From Atlantibacter hermannii (GTDB lineage: Bacteria; Pseudomonadota; Gammaproteobacteria; Enterobacterales; Enterobacteriaceae): a stretch of 64,000 bases of DNA. Location of the stretch: NCBI GenBank assembly GCA_900635495.1, contig LR134136.1, positions 1,550,001-1,614,000 on the forward strand, read 5' to 3'. Position 1 is the first letter of the stretch. Every line of letters starts with the position of its first letter. The notes beneath the pieces are model-generated. The model was given only the letters and a program-made list of their open reading frames with translations, ran no database searches and was not told the origin of the DNA. Below are positions 55,156 to 63,954 of this stretch, one piece after another. The position numbers were made by a program, and so were the translations under genes.

Positions 55156-55868
55156 AGGTGCTTCTGGTTGATGATGAACCGCTGGCGCGTGAGAACTTAC
55201 GTTTCCTGCTTCAGGAACACAGCGATATTGAGATCCTGGGCGAGTGCGCTAACGCCGTGGAAGCGATAAGCGCCGTGCATCGGCTGCGGCCGGACGTACT
55301 GTTTCTGGATATTCAAATGCCGCGTATTTCCGGGCTGGAGATGGTCGGTATGCTCGATCCCAGTCATCGGCCAGGCATCGTGTTCCTGACGGCTTATGAT
55401 GAGTACGCGGTGAAGGCCTTTGAGGAGCATGCGTTTGATTATCTGCTCAAGCCGATTGAAGCCGGTCGGCTGGCGAAAACACTCGATCGTCTTCGCCAGG
55501 AGCGTGCGCCGCAGGATGTCTCCCTGCTCAGCAACAGCCAGCAACCGCTGAAATACATTCCGTGCACCGGGCACAGCCGCATCTGGTTGTTGCAGATGGA
55601 GGATGTGGCGTTCGTCAGCAGCCGAATGAGCGGCGTATTCGTCACCAGCGCACAGGGCCAGGAGGGGTTTACCGAGTTAACGCTGCGCACCCTGGAAAGC
55701 CGCACGCCGCTGCTGCGCTGCCACCGCCAGTATCTGGTGAATATGGCGCATCTGAAAGAAATTCGCCTTGAGGAAAACGGCCAGGCAGAACTGCTGTTAC
55801 GCGACGGGCAAACGGTGCCGGTCAGCCGTCGTTATCTGAAAAGCCTAAAAGAAGCCCTGGGGCTGTAG
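55149..55868 (+). CDS. btsR: BtsR (YehT), LytTR-type response regulator
   Basis: 239 residues from ATG 55149. The receiver domain has VDDEPLAR and the phospho-acceptor Asp54 in LFLDIQMP. The C-terminal LytTR DNA-binding domain (about 135-239) shows LLRCHRQYLVNMAHLKEIRL and VPVSRRYLKSLKEAL. LytTR proteins bind direct repeats about two helical turns apart. In E. coli its target is btsT (yjiY). It is translationally coupled to btsS. Confidence 0.95.
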   Translation: MLKVLLVDDEPLARENLRFLLQEHSDIEILGECANAVEAISAVHRLRPDVLFLDIQMPRISGLEMVGMLDPSHRPGIVFLTAYDEYAVKAFEEHAFDYLLKPIEAGRLAKTLDRLRQERAPQDVSLLSNSQQPLKYIPCTGHSRIWLLQMEDVAFVSSRMSGVFVTSAQGQEGFTELTLRTLESRTPLLRCHRQYLVNMAHLKEIRLEENGQAELLLRDGQTVPVSRRYLKSLKEALGL

Positions 55869-55943
55869 CGCGTTTTTATCATCAGTCGGCCAGTGGAAAA
55901 TGGTACACTGGTCTTTTCCCGCCGTATTTAAGAGAACTCGCCA

Positions 55944-56417
55944 GTGCTGAACAACGATATTTTACGAAGCCTTCGCTATACCCTGAAAATGAATAATAAC
56001 GACATCATCTCCACCCTGGCGCTGGCGGATGTGGAAGTCAGCGCCCCACAGGTGGTGCAGTACGTCAAAAAAGAGGAAGACGAAGGTTTTGCGCGCTGCC
56101 CTGACCTTATTCTCTCTTCGTTTTTGAATGGCCTGATTTATCTGCGCCGCGGCAAGGATGAAAGCCAGCCGCCGCTGAAAGCCGATCGTAAAATAACCAA
56201 CAACATCATTCTGAAAAAGCTGCGTATCGCGTTTGAACTGAAAACCGACGATATTCTGGCCATCCTGACCGAGCAGCAATTCCGCGTCTCGATGCCGGAA
56301 ATCACCGCCATGATGCGCGCCCCTGAACATAAAAACTATCGCGAATGCGGCGATCAGTTTTTACGTAATTTCCTGAAGGGACTGGCGAATCGCTTTAACC
56401 CCTCCGCCGCTCAGTAG
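55944..56417 (+). CDS. yehS: YehS, DUF1456-family protein
   Basis: 157 residues with a GTG start at 55944, at the same place as the E. coli start. It is made of two copies of a ~70-residue DUF1456 unit: DILRSLRYTLKMNNNDII...LADVEVS and NIILKKLRIAFELKTDDILAIL...FRVSMPEITAMMR. Function is unknown. It lies 75 bp after btsR; a hairpin (GCCAGTG/CACTGGT, 55889-55912) between them could be a weak terminator, or its TGGTACACT an extended -10 for yehS. Confidence 0.92.
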   Translation: MLNNDILRSLRYTLKMNNNDIISTLALADVEVSAPQVVQYVKKEEDEGFARCPDLILSSFLNGLIYLRRGKDESQPPLKADRKITNNIILKKLRIAFELKTDDILAILTEQQFRVSMPEITAMMRAPEHKNYRECGDQFLRNFLKGLANRFNPSAAQ

Positions 56418-56454
56418 CGGTTTCTGACCGCTCAGATGGCTATACGACCGCTGA
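56406..56454 (+). promoter_or_regulatory. Probable BtsR-binding direct repeats upstream of the CstA-family gene
   Basis: Three 8-base repeats in one orientation: GCCGCTCA (56406-56413, inside the yehS end), ACCGCTCA (56427-56434) and ACCGCTGA (56447-56454). Starts are 21 and 20 bp apart, two helical turns. The reported E. coli BtsR motif upstream of btsT is ACC[GA]CT[CT]A repeats with a 13-bp spacer (from memory). The first pair has exactly 13 bp and the second 12. A weak CRP-like half-site (TGTGA, 56474) follows. Confidence 0.6.
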
Positions 56455-56530
56455 AGTAATTCCCGCACGCTTGTGTGACATCGCCATGCCAGGATAACGC
56501 TGATTTTTTATCTTGTCTCTGGAGTTGGCT

Positions 56531-58333
56531 ATGTCACACGCACTGACGTTTGTTATTGCGACCCTGTGTATCCTTGCCATTTGCTACCGTCTTTACGGCG
56601 TGTTTTTCGTCCGTAAAGTCCTTAACGCAGATGACAGCGAGGTCACGCCTTCGCATGTTTTTGAGGACGGCAAAGATTACGTCCCGACTAAAAAATGGGT
56701 GAACTTCGGCAGCCACTTTGCTGCTATCGCCGCCGCAGGCCCGCTGGTTGGGCCGGTGCTGGCCGCCCAGTATGGTTATTTCCCCGGCTTTCTGTGGCTG
56801 CTGGTAGGTTGTGTGGTCGGCGGTGCGGTACACGATACCGTGGTGCTGTTCGCCTCCATGAAGCATCAGGGCAAATCGCTGTCTGAAGTGGCGAAATCCG
56901 AGCTGGGTCCGATTGCCGGCTGGTGCACAGGTCTGGCAATGCTGTTTATTATCACGATCACCATGGCTGGTCTGTCTATGGTGGTGGTCCATGCCCTTGA
57001 ACGGAACCCCTGGGGCACGTTCGCGGTGTTTATGACCATTCCCGTGGCGATCGGCGTCGGCCTGTGGGAGCGCTTTACGGGCAGCATGCGCGGCGCGACC
57101 TGGGTCGGTATTCTGGTCATTTTCGGCTGCGTACTGATCGGGCCGTACATTCAATCTTCCGCGTTCGGCGAATGGCTCAGCCTGAAAGCTTCTACCGTTA
57201 GCCTGGTGCTGCCGTTCTATGCTTTCTTCGCCACGGCGCTGCCGGTCTGGATGCTGTTAACCCCGCGCGGTTACCTGTCCAGCTTTATGAAAATCGGCGT
57301 GTTCGGTGCGCTGGTCATCGGCGTGGTCTTCATTAACCCGGAAATTCAGTTCCCGGCGGTGACCCAGTTTATTCACGGTAATGGCCCGGTGCTGGCCGGT
57401 CCGGTCTGGCCGTTTATCTCTATTACTATTGCCTGCGGCGCTATCTCTGGTTTCCACGCCTTTATCGGCTCCGGCACCACGCCGAAGCAGATCGATAAAT
57501 GGAACGATATTCTGCCGGTCGCGTTTGGTGCGATGTGTGCGGAATGCGTGGTGGGCGTCATGGCGCTGATCGCAGCAACCGCGCTGCATCCGGCGGACTA
57601 CTTCGCCATCAACTCTGCGCCGCAGGTGTTTGCAGGCCTGGGCATGGACGTGGTTAACCTGCCGAAACTGAGCCAGGAAATCGGTCTCGATCTGTATGGC
57701 CGTACCGGCGGTGCTGTTACCCTGGCGGTGGGCATGGCGGACATCTTTACCCGCATCCCCTGGTTCAGCCATCTGGCATCGTACTTCTTCCAGTTTGTAG
57801 TGATGTTCGAAGCGGTATTTATCCTCACCGCGGTTGACTCCGGAACCCGCGTGGCGCGTTACCTGCTGCAGGACTTCTTCGGCGACCTGTGGGCACCGTT
57901 GAAACGCACCAACTGGATGCCGGGCGCGATCGGTTGCAGCATTGTGGCGTGCCTGTTGTGGGGCTACCTGCTGAACTCCGGCGACATCAACTCCGTATGG
58001 GCGCTGTTTGGCGTGTCCAACCAGCTGATGGCTTCCATTGGCCTGATGATCGGCGCCACCATCATCATGCGGATGTCGAAAAAACGCTGGTACGCGCTGA
58101 CCTGTCTGGTTCCGTTAGCCTACCTGTACGTCACTGTTAACTACGCGGCGTACTGGATGGTGACGAAGGTGTACTTCAATCCGGCGGCTAAAGGCTTCAA
58201 CATTTTCAACGGCACTATCTCCATTATTATGGTGGTATTGGGCCTGGTGATTATGGTGTCTTCCATCCAGCGCTGGATTGTATTGTGGCGCGCCCGGGGT
58301 GCCGAAGCGCAGCCGGTAGAAGCGCTCTCTTAA
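56531..58333 (+). CDS. CstA-family transporter (carbon starvation / pyruvate uptake type)
   Basis: 600 residues from the ATG at 56531, with GGAG six bases upstream; the frame opens earlier at a TTG that is rejected. About fourteen hydrophobic helices. The CstA-family pattern is clear: HVFEDGKDYVPT, FGSHFAAIAAAGPLVGPVLAAQYGY, GCVVGGAVHDTVVLFASMKHQGKS and ACGAISGFHAFIGSGTTPKQ. E. coli BtsT (716 aa) and CstA (701 aa) import pyruvate and are longer. Its position after btsSR-yehS and the repeats upstream suggest BtsR control and pyruvate or a related acid as substrate; this is inference. Confidence 0.9.
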   Translation: MSHALTFVIATLCILAICYRLYGVFFVRKVLNADDSEVTPSHVFEDGKDYVPTKKWVNFGSHFAAIAAAGPLVGPVLAAQYGYFPGFLWLLVGCVVGGAVHDTVVLFASMKHQGKSLSEVAKSELGPIAGWCTGLAMLFIITITMAGLSMVVVHALERNPWGTFAVFMTIPVAIGVGLWERFTGSMRGATWVGILVIFGCVLIGPYIQSSAFGEWLSLKASTVSLVLPFYAFFATALPVWMLLTPRGYLSSFMKIGVFGALVIGVVFINPEIQFPAVTQFIHGNGPVLAGPVWPFISITIACGAISGFHAFIGSGTTPKQIDKWNDILPVAFGAMCAECVVGVMALIAATALHPADYFAINSAPQVFAGLGMDVVNLPKLSQEIGLDLYGRTGGAVTLAVGMADIFTRIPWFSHLASYFFQFVVMFEAVFILTAVDSGTRVARYLLQDFFGDLWAPLKRTNWMPGAIGCSIVACLLWGYLLNSGDINSVWALFGVSNQLMASIGLMIGATIIMRMSKKRWYALTCLVPLAYLYVTVNYAAYWMVTKVYFNPAAKGFNIFNGTISIIMVVLGLVIMVSSIQRWIVLWRARGAEAQPVEALS

Positions 58334-58358
58334 TATCGCGCAAGAAGATATACGGCAA

Positions 58359-58386
58359 AAGCCAGGGGAAACCCTGGCTTTTTTTG
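58359..58386 (+). terminator. Terminator of the CstA-family gene
   Basis: Stem AAGCCAGGG/CCCTGGCTT with a short loop and T run. Confidence 0.9.
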
Positions 58387-58454
58387 TTGGTTGCCTCGCG
58401 TCCGCGCCATGCTTGCTTTTGCACAGGGGCTTCCTTATCCTTCATGCGTAACTT

Positions 58455-58533
58455 GACTCGGGGTGCCCTTCTTTGTGAAGGCTGAGAAATACCCGTACCA
58501 CCTGATCTGGATAATGCCAGCGTAGGGAAGTCA
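58455..58533 (+). promoter_or_regulatory. TPP riboswitch (THI element) of thiMD
   Basis: It has the conserved blocks GACTCGGGGTGCCCTTCT, GAAGGCTGAGAAATACCC, ACCTGATCTGGATAATGCCAG and CGTAGGGAAGTCA. Between it and thiM, CTTCTTCAC can pair with GTGAAG of the aptamer, and AGGAGCAAACT carries the ribosome site. In E. coli, bound thiamine diphosphate hides the thiM ribosome site. Confidence 0.95.
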
Positions 58534-58579
58534 GATACCTGCCGGGTATCCCTTCTTCACAGCCTGGCAGGAGCAAACT

Positions 58580-59368
58580 ATGCAACCTGACCTGCTTTCC
58601 CCCGCGCGCGTTGCGCAAACCGCCACACTGCTGGCAAGCCATTCCCCCCTGGTTCACTGCCTGACTAATCAAGTCGTTCAGTCATTTACCGCCAATGCGT
58701 TGCTGGCGGTGGGCGCGTCTCCGGCAATGGTAGTGGATCATGAAGAAGCGCTGGCGTTTAGCGCCATTGCTGATGCGTTATTGATCAATATCGGCACACT
58801 GACCCGGGAACAGGCGCTGGTGATGCGGGCGGCGATTGACAGCGCTAACCGGGCCGGTAAGCCCTGGACGCTTGATCCGGTCGCCGTCGGGCCGCTGGCG
58901 TTTCGCAGCCGCTTCGCCCGCGACATTCTGGCGAATGGGCCTGCCGCTATTCGCGGTAACGCATCGGAAATTCTTGCATTAGCTGGCAGCGGCAACGGCG
59001 GTCGCGGTGTCGATACCACTCAGGGGGCTCAGGAAGCCATTAGCGCGGCGCGTGAACTGGCGCGGCAGACCGGGGCGATTGTCGCGGTAACCGGGGAGGT
59101 GGATTACGTGACCGATGGAGAACGTATTCTGGCTATCGCCGGTGGCGATCCGCTGATGACGCGCGTGGTGGGCACCGGTTGTGCGTTGTCGGCAGTGGTC
59201 GCTGCAGCCTGCGCATTACCCGGTTCACGGGTAGAGAACGTGGCGGCGGCGTGTGGGATTTTTGCCGTGGCGGGTAAGCGGGCCAGCGAGCGCTGCCAGG
59301 GGCCAGGCAGTTTCCTGGCGGCTTTTCTGGATGCGCTTCATCAACTGCATACGGAGGCGGCCCTGTGA
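58580..59368 (+). CDS. thiM: ThiM, hydroxyethylthiazole kinase
   Basis: 262 residues. The ribokinase-like fold has VHCLTNQVVQSFTANALLAVGASPAMV at the N-terminus, IRGNASEILAL in the middle and VVGTGCALSAVVAA near the C-terminus (anion hole and catalytic Cys). It phosphorylates 4-methyl-5-hydroxyethylthiazole for thiamine salvage. GCAGGAG precedes the ATG and is part of the riboswitch output. It overlaps thiD by four bases. Confidence 0.95.
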   Translation: MQPDLLSPARVAQTATLLASHSPLVHCLTNQVVQSFTANALLAVGASPAMVVDHEEALAFSAIADALLINIGTLTREQALVMRAAIDSANRAGKPWTLDPVAVGPLAFRSRFARDILANGPAAIRGNASEILALAGSGNGGRGVDTTQGAQEAISAARELARQTGAIVAVTGEVDYVTDGERILAIAGGDPLMTRVVGTGCALSAVVAAACALPGSRVENVAAACGIFAVAGKRASERCQGPGSFLAAFLDALHQLHTEAAL

Positions 59369-60165
59369 AACGGATTAACGCACTTACCATCGCCGGTACC
59401 GATCCCAGCGGCGGCGCAGGCATTCAGGCCGATTTAAAAACCTTTTCAGCGTTGGGCGCCTATGGCACCACGGTGATCACCGCGCTGGTGGCGCAAAATA
59501 CCCGTGGCGTACAGTCTGTTTACCGGATTGAGCCCGATTTCGTGGCGGCCCAGCTTGATTCGGTGTTCAGCGATGTGCGGATCGATACCGTTAAAATCGG
59601 CATGCTTGCGGAAACGGATATTGTTGAGGCGGTGGCCGAACGGTTGGCCCATTACCGGGTCGGTAATGTGGTTCTCGACACCGTGATGCTGGCCAAAAGC
59701 GGCGATCCGCTGCTCTCCCCGTCAGCGGTGGCGACCCTGCGCGAGCGGCTGTTGCCGCAGGTGGCGCTGATCACCCCCAATCTCCCGGAAGCGGCTGCAT
59801 TGCTGGATGCTCCCCACGCCCGCAATGAGCAGGAGATGCATCAGCAGGGTGAAGCCTTACTGGGGCTGGGTTGCGAAGCGGTGTTGATGAAAGGCGGGCA
59901 TCTTGACGATCCGGAAAGCCCCGACTGGTTGTTCACCCGCGAGGGCGCCCTACGCTTTACCGCGCCGCGTATCGCCACCAAAAACACCCACGGCACCGGC
60001 TGCACGCTCTCGGCGGCGCTGGCGGCATTGCGACCGCGCCACCACGACTGGGCGTCCACGGTAACCGAGGCTAAAACTTGGCTATCAAAAGCGCTGGCGG
60101 CAGCGGATTCGCTGGAGGTGGGCCAGGGCATAGGGCCAGTGCACCATTTTCACGCCTGGTGGTAG
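59365..60165 (+). CDS. thiD: ThiD, HMP / HMP-phosphate kinase
   Basis: 266 residues starting with GTG at 59365, overlapping the thiM stop. The ribokinase fold shows IAGTDPSGGAGIQADLKTFSALGAYG, VLDTVMLAKSGDPLL and NTHGTGCTLSAALAAL. It phosphorylates 4-amino-5-hydroxymethyl-2-methylpyrimidine twice, giving the diphosphate that ThiE joins to thiazole phosphate. The overlap means the riboswitch controls both genes. Confidence 0.95.
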   Translation: MKRINALTIAGTDPSGGAGIQADLKTFSALGAYGTTVITALVAQNTRGVQSVYRIEPDFVAAQLDSVFSDVRIDTVKIGMLAETDIVEAVAERLAHYRVGNVVLDTVMLAKSGDPLLSPSAVATLRERLLPQVALITPNLPEAAALLDAPHARNEQEMHQQGEALLGLGCEAVLMKGGHLDDPESPDWLFTREGALRFTAPRIATKNTHGTGCTLSAALAALRPRHHDWASTVTEAKTWLSKALAAADSLEVGQGIGPVHHFHAWW

Positions 60166-60343
60166 CGGGCTGCGTTAGCGGGTTGTGGTTAAGTCAGTTT
60201 TTCCTGCGGGATGAAAACCAAAAACAGGCTAAAAATGCGGCGCCCACTGGAAATTAACGGTGTTGAGTATCAGACTTAGTGCTGCCCGCGCCCCTGCGGG
60301 CACGGAATTTTCCACCTCACTGAGGACCTTACGGGAGCGAATT

Positions 60344-61396
60344 ATGACTGATATTGCGCAGTTGCTTGGCAAAGATGCCGATAGCCTGTTACAGCATCGT
60401 TGTATGACCATTCCGGCAGACAGTCTTTATCTGCCCGGCGCGGATTATGTCGACAGAGTGATGATTGACAATAACCGTCCGCCGGCGGTGCTGCGAAACA
60501 TGCAAACCCTCTATAACACCGGACGGCTGGCGGGTACGGGGTATCTCTCCATTTTGCCCGTCGACCAGGGCGTGGAGCATTCGGCTGGCGCCTCGTTTGC
60601 CGCTAACCCGCAGTACTTCGATCCCAAAAACATTGTCGAACTGGCGATTGAAGCAGGCTGTAACTGTGTGGCCTCAACCTATGGCGTCCTGGCATCAGTA
60701 TCGCGCCGCTACGCCCACCGTATTCCTTTCCTGGTGAAGATTAACCATAACGAAACCCTGAGCTATCCCAATACCTACGATCAGACCCTGTACGCCAGCG
60801 TCGAGCAGGCGTTTAACCTCGGTGCGGTCGCGGTGGGCGCAACCATCTATTTTGGTTCAGAGGAGTCGCGTCGGCAGATCGAAGAAATTTCCGCCGCGTT
60901 CGAACGCGCTCACGAACTGGGTATGGTGACGGTGCTGTGGGCCTATCTGCGCAACGCCGGCTTTAAAAAAGACGGGGTCGATTATCACGTTAGCGCCGAT
61001 TTGACTGGCCAGGCCAACCACCTTGCTGCCACCATCGGTGCGGATATCGTGAAACAGAAGATGGCAGAGAACAACGGCGGTTATAAAGCGGTGAATTATG
61101 GTTATACCGACGAACGCGTCTACAGCAAATTAACCAGCGATAACCCTATCGACCTTGTGCGTTACCAGCTGGCGAACTGCTATATGGGACGGGCCGGGTT
61201 GATTAACTCCGGCGGCGCGTCGGGCGGTGAAACCGACCTGACGGATGCGGTACGTACGGCGGTGATCAATAAACGCGCCGGGGGAATGGGGCTGATTTTA
61301 GGTCGTAAAGCCTTTAAGAAAACCATGGCCGAGGGCGTGAAATTGATTAACGCGGTTCAGGACGTGTATCTGGACAGTAAAATCACTATCGCTTAG
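60344..61396 (+). CDS. fbaB: FbaB, class I fructose-bisphosphate aldolase (DhnA type)
   Basis: 350 residues from the ATG at 60344 (GGGAGCGA upstream); the frame opens at 60260, but those residues are not in E. coli FbaB. DeoC/LacD-like TIM barrel with ILPVDQGVEHSAGASFAANP, VKINHNETLSYPN (region of the Schiff-base Lys) and GGYKAVNYGYTDERVY. It cleaves fructose 1,6-bisphosphate during gluconeogenic growth. The 178 bp upstream show no gene. Confidence 0.95.
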   Translation: MTDIAQLLGKDADSLLQHRCMTIPADSLYLPGADYVDRVMIDNNRPPAVLRNMQTLYNTGRLAGTGYLSILPVDQGVEHSAGASFAANPQYFDPKNIVELAIEAGCNCVASTYGVLASVSRRYAHRIPFLVKINHNETLSYPNTYDQTLYASVEQAFNLGAVAVGATIYFGSEESRRQIEEISAAFERAHELGMVTVLWAYLRNAGFKKDGVDYHVSADLTGQANHLAATIGADIVKQKMAENNGGYKAVNYGYTDERVYSKLTSDNPIDLVRYQLANCYMGRAGLINSGGASGGETDLTDAVRTAVINKRAGGMGLILGRKAFKKTMAEGVKLINAVQDVYLDSKITIA

Positions 61397-61405
61397 CGCG
61401 TTGCC

Positions 61406-61432
61406 AGCCGGGGAGAAGCTTTCGCCCCGGCT
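61406..61432. terminator. Hairpin between fbaB and yegS
   Basis: Stem AGCCGGGG/CCCCGGCT with an 11-base loop, between two convergent genes. No clear T tail, so it is a weak candidate. Confidence 0.45.
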
Positions 61433-61440
61433 GTTCGCTG

Positions 61441-62339
61441 TTAACGTAATAACGGGCAATCCGGCGGCAGGCGGCACATGAGCGCGCCGGGTTTTACCTC
61501 AAGCCTGAAATGCTCGCCGCTCAGCGGTTCGCCGTCCAGATTAAAAGTCATTTCGTGGGGCGAGGTAATTTCAAACCACGAAGAAATGCCGTCGACAATA
61601 TTCGGGCTGTCGTCCGGGCGGGTGAGGGTGGTGAACAACGCGGGCAGCAGTTCGTCACCGGTGAAATGCGCACCCGCAGTTGCCCGTCATTAATTAACGC
61701 ATCCGGGCAAAGCTGCTGGCCGCCACCGGCCTGACGGCCATTGCCGAACCCGATGACCAGCGCATCCCCCTGCCAGTGGAAGTTCTCGCCGCGGATCTCG
61801 CAGCGGTCCGGCTGTAGGGTGTCCATTCGCAACAATCCATGCAGTAAATAAGACGCGCCGCCGAGCGCCGCCTTGAGCTTTTCGGGGGTTTCGGTAGTGA
61901 TACGGGTACCGAAACCGCCCGTGGCCATATTGATAAATGCCGCTTCGCTATTCACTTCCACCAGATCAATTGGCACCGCGTGCCCGGCAATGGCGAGCTT
62001 CAGCGCGTTATCCAGCTGGTCAGGAATACCGGTGCTGGTGGCAAAATCATTGGCGGTGCCAAGCGGTACGATGCCAAGTGTCGGACGGACCGATTCATCG
62101 ACATGTGAAAGCGCGGTCGCCACTTCGTTAATTGTGCCGTCGCCGCCGCCTGCAATGACTGTTTCCACACCCAGCGTTACCGCCTCATTAACGAAACGCG
62201 TCGCATCGCCTTTTTCCCAGGTTACCCGTACATGCAGGATGACGCCTTCTTCACGCAGCAGGTTAACTGCGCTGCGCAGCAGATCATTGCCTGCGCCTTT
62301 GCCATTAAGAACGATCAGAGAAGTGGGAATGCTGTCCAT
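61441..62339 (-). pseudogene. yegS: YegS, diacylglycerol-kinase-family lipid kinase (frameshifted as given)
   Basis: About 299 residues. The catalytic N-terminal part is intact from ATG 62339: VIAGGGDGTINEVATAL and GIVPLGTANDFATS. The C-terminal beta domain starts FINMATGGFGTRITTETPEKLK. The frame breaks at an A run of three (61664-61666) where four are expected; adding one base restores RIFTGDELLPALFTTLTRPDDSP and the C-terminus CRLPPDCPLLR. E. coli YegS phosphorylates phosphatidylglycerol in vitro. Probably a sequencing error. Confidence 0.9.
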
Positions 62340-62421
62340 GGAGTGTCCTGAAGTGAGCTTATCTTCAGGAAGTGTATACCGGATAAAAATTTCGGGAGTC
62401 AGAAGGCGCTGAAAGCGGAAG

Positions 62422-62508
62422 AAAAAAATAAGCCTGCGTAAGGGAGATTACGCAGGCTAAGGAGGTGGTTCCTGGTACAACTAGCATTTATGGGTTATGT
62501 TTTTCAGC
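62422..62508 (-). ncRNA. cyaR: CyaR (RyeE) Hfq-dependent small RNA
   Basis: About 87 nt on the minus strand, starting GCTGAAAAACATAACCCATA. It contains the highly conserved GTACCAGGAACCACCTCC seed/anti-ribosome-site region. It ends in the stem AGCCTGCGTAA/TTACGCAGGCT and a T run. This follows E. coli CyaR almost base for base, and it sits beside yegQ as there. Known targets include ompX, nadE, luxS and yqaE. An extended -10 (GGTATGAT) lies just upstream. Confidence 0.95.
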
Positions 62509-62542
62509 GAAACGAATCATACCCGGATCAACCGTAACGGTA

Positions 62543-62558
62543 TGTGATCCCATTCTAA
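62543..62558 (-). promoter_or_regulatory. CRP site of cyaR
   Basis: TGTGA-N6-TCTAA (read on the plus strand), centred about 42 bp upstream of the cyaR start. That is the class II activator position, and cyaR is CRP-activated in E. coli. Confidence 0.7.
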
Positions 62559-62592
62559 GATTCGTCCTAACGGAAAAAATAACTCAAATGAA

Positions 62593-63954
62593 TCACTTAC
62601 CGTGAGGGTTGCGGGTGCTTTGCCCGGTGAAATTACGCATGAGCAGAGCGAATTCCAGCGCTAAATCCTGTGGAACCGGCATCCAGACGGTATAACCATC
62701 TCCCGGCGCAACGTCCATTTTTCCACCTTTAGCATCCTCCAGATGTTCCAGCGTAAAATTGACATTACCCTGCGGCGTCATCAGTTCGAGGCTGTCACCC
62801 ACAGAAAACTTGTTTTTCACTTTCACTTCAGCCAGATCGCCACGGCGCTCACCGGTAAATTCACCGACAAACTGCTGACGGTCAGAAACCGAAAAACCGT
62901 ATTCGTAATTCTGATAATCATCATGAGTATGACGACGTAAAAATCCTTCGGTATAACCGCGGTGCGCCAGGCCTTCCAGCGTCTCCATCAGTGTCGGATC
63001 GAAGGGTTTACCCGCGGCGGCGTCGTCAATCGCGCGACGATAAACCTGGGCGGTACGGGCGCAATAGTAGAAAGATTTGGTGCGGCCTTCGATCTTCAAC
63101 GAGTGAACGCCCATTTTTGTCAGTCGTTCAACATGCTGGATAGCGCGCAGATCTTTGGAGTTCATGATATACGTGCCATGTTCGTCTTCGAACGCGGTCA
63201 TGTATTCACCCGGGCGCTGGGCTTCTTCCACCATAAACACTTTGTCAGTCGGCGCGCCAATGCCGAGGGTCGGCTCGATGGTTTGCACCGGGATCGGCTC
63301 ATGAAGGTGGACGATATTCCCGACGTCATCCTCTTTGCCTTCTTTAACGTTATATTCCCAGCGGCAGGCATTGGTGCAGGTGCCCTGGTTCGGATCGCGT
63401 TTGTTAATATAGCCGGACAGCAGGCACCGGCCGGAATACGCCATACACAGTGCGCCGTGGACGAAGATTTCAATCTCCATATCCGGCACCTGCTCGCGGA
63501 TTTCCGCAATCTCTTCAAGTGAGAGTTCGCGGGACAAAATCACACGCGTCAGGCCAATTTGTTTCCAGAACTTCACCGTCGCCCAGTTCACTGCGTTAGC
63601 CTGCACCGACAGATGAATATCCATCTCCGGGAACGCCTCGCGAACCATCATGATCAGACCCGGATCGGACATAATCAGCGCATCCGGTCCCATATCAATA
63701 ACCGGTTTCAGATCGCGAATGAAGGTTTTCAGCTTGGCGTTATGCGGGGCGATATTCACCACGACGTAGAATTTTTTACCCAGCGCATGGGCTTCGTTAA
63801 TGCCGAGCTGCAAATTCTCGTGATTGAATTCGTTATTGCGCACCCGCAGACTGTAACGCGGCTGGCCCGCGTAAACGGCGTCCGCGCCATAGGCAAAAGC
63901 GTAACGCATATTTTTCAGCGTTCCCGCCGGAGACAGGAGTTCTGGTTTAAACAT
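62593..63954 (-). CDS. trhP: TrhP (YegQ), tRNA U34 hydroxylation protein, peptidase U32 family
   Basis: 453 residues, the same as E. coli YegQ. It starts MFKPELLSPAGTLKNMRYAFAYGADAVYAG. The U32 signature with its Cys cluster is EIFVHGALCMAYSGRCLLSGY...GTCTNACRWEY, which probably holds an Fe-S cluster. A C-terminal beta domain follows. TrhP makes 5-hydroxyuridine at position 34 of tRNAs, the first step towards cmo5U. Despite the family name no protease activity is expected. The cyaR gene lies between its stop and yegS. Confidence 0.95.
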   Translation of the reverse strand: MFKPELLSPAGTLKNMRYAFAYGADAVYAGQPRYSLRVRNNEFNHENLQLGINEAHALGKKFYVVVNIAPHNAKLKTFIRDLKPVIDMGPDALIMSDPGLIMMVREAFPEMDIHLSVQANAVNWATVKFWKQIGLTRVILSRELSLEEIAEIREQVPDMEIEIFVHGALCMAYSGRCLLSGYINKRDPNQGTCTNACRWEYNVKEGKEDDVGNIVHLHEPIPVQTIEPTLGIGAPTDKVFMVEEAQRPGEYMTAFEDEHGTYIMNSKDLRAIQHVERLTKMGVHSLKIEGRTKSFYYCARTAQVYRRAIDDAAAGKPFDPTLMETLEGLAHRGYTEGFLRRHTHDDYQNYEYGFSVSDRQQFVGEFTGERRGDLAEVKVKNKFSVGDSLELMTPQGNVNFTLEHLEDAKGGKMDVAPGDGYTVWMPVPQDLALEFALLMRNFTGQSTRNPHGK

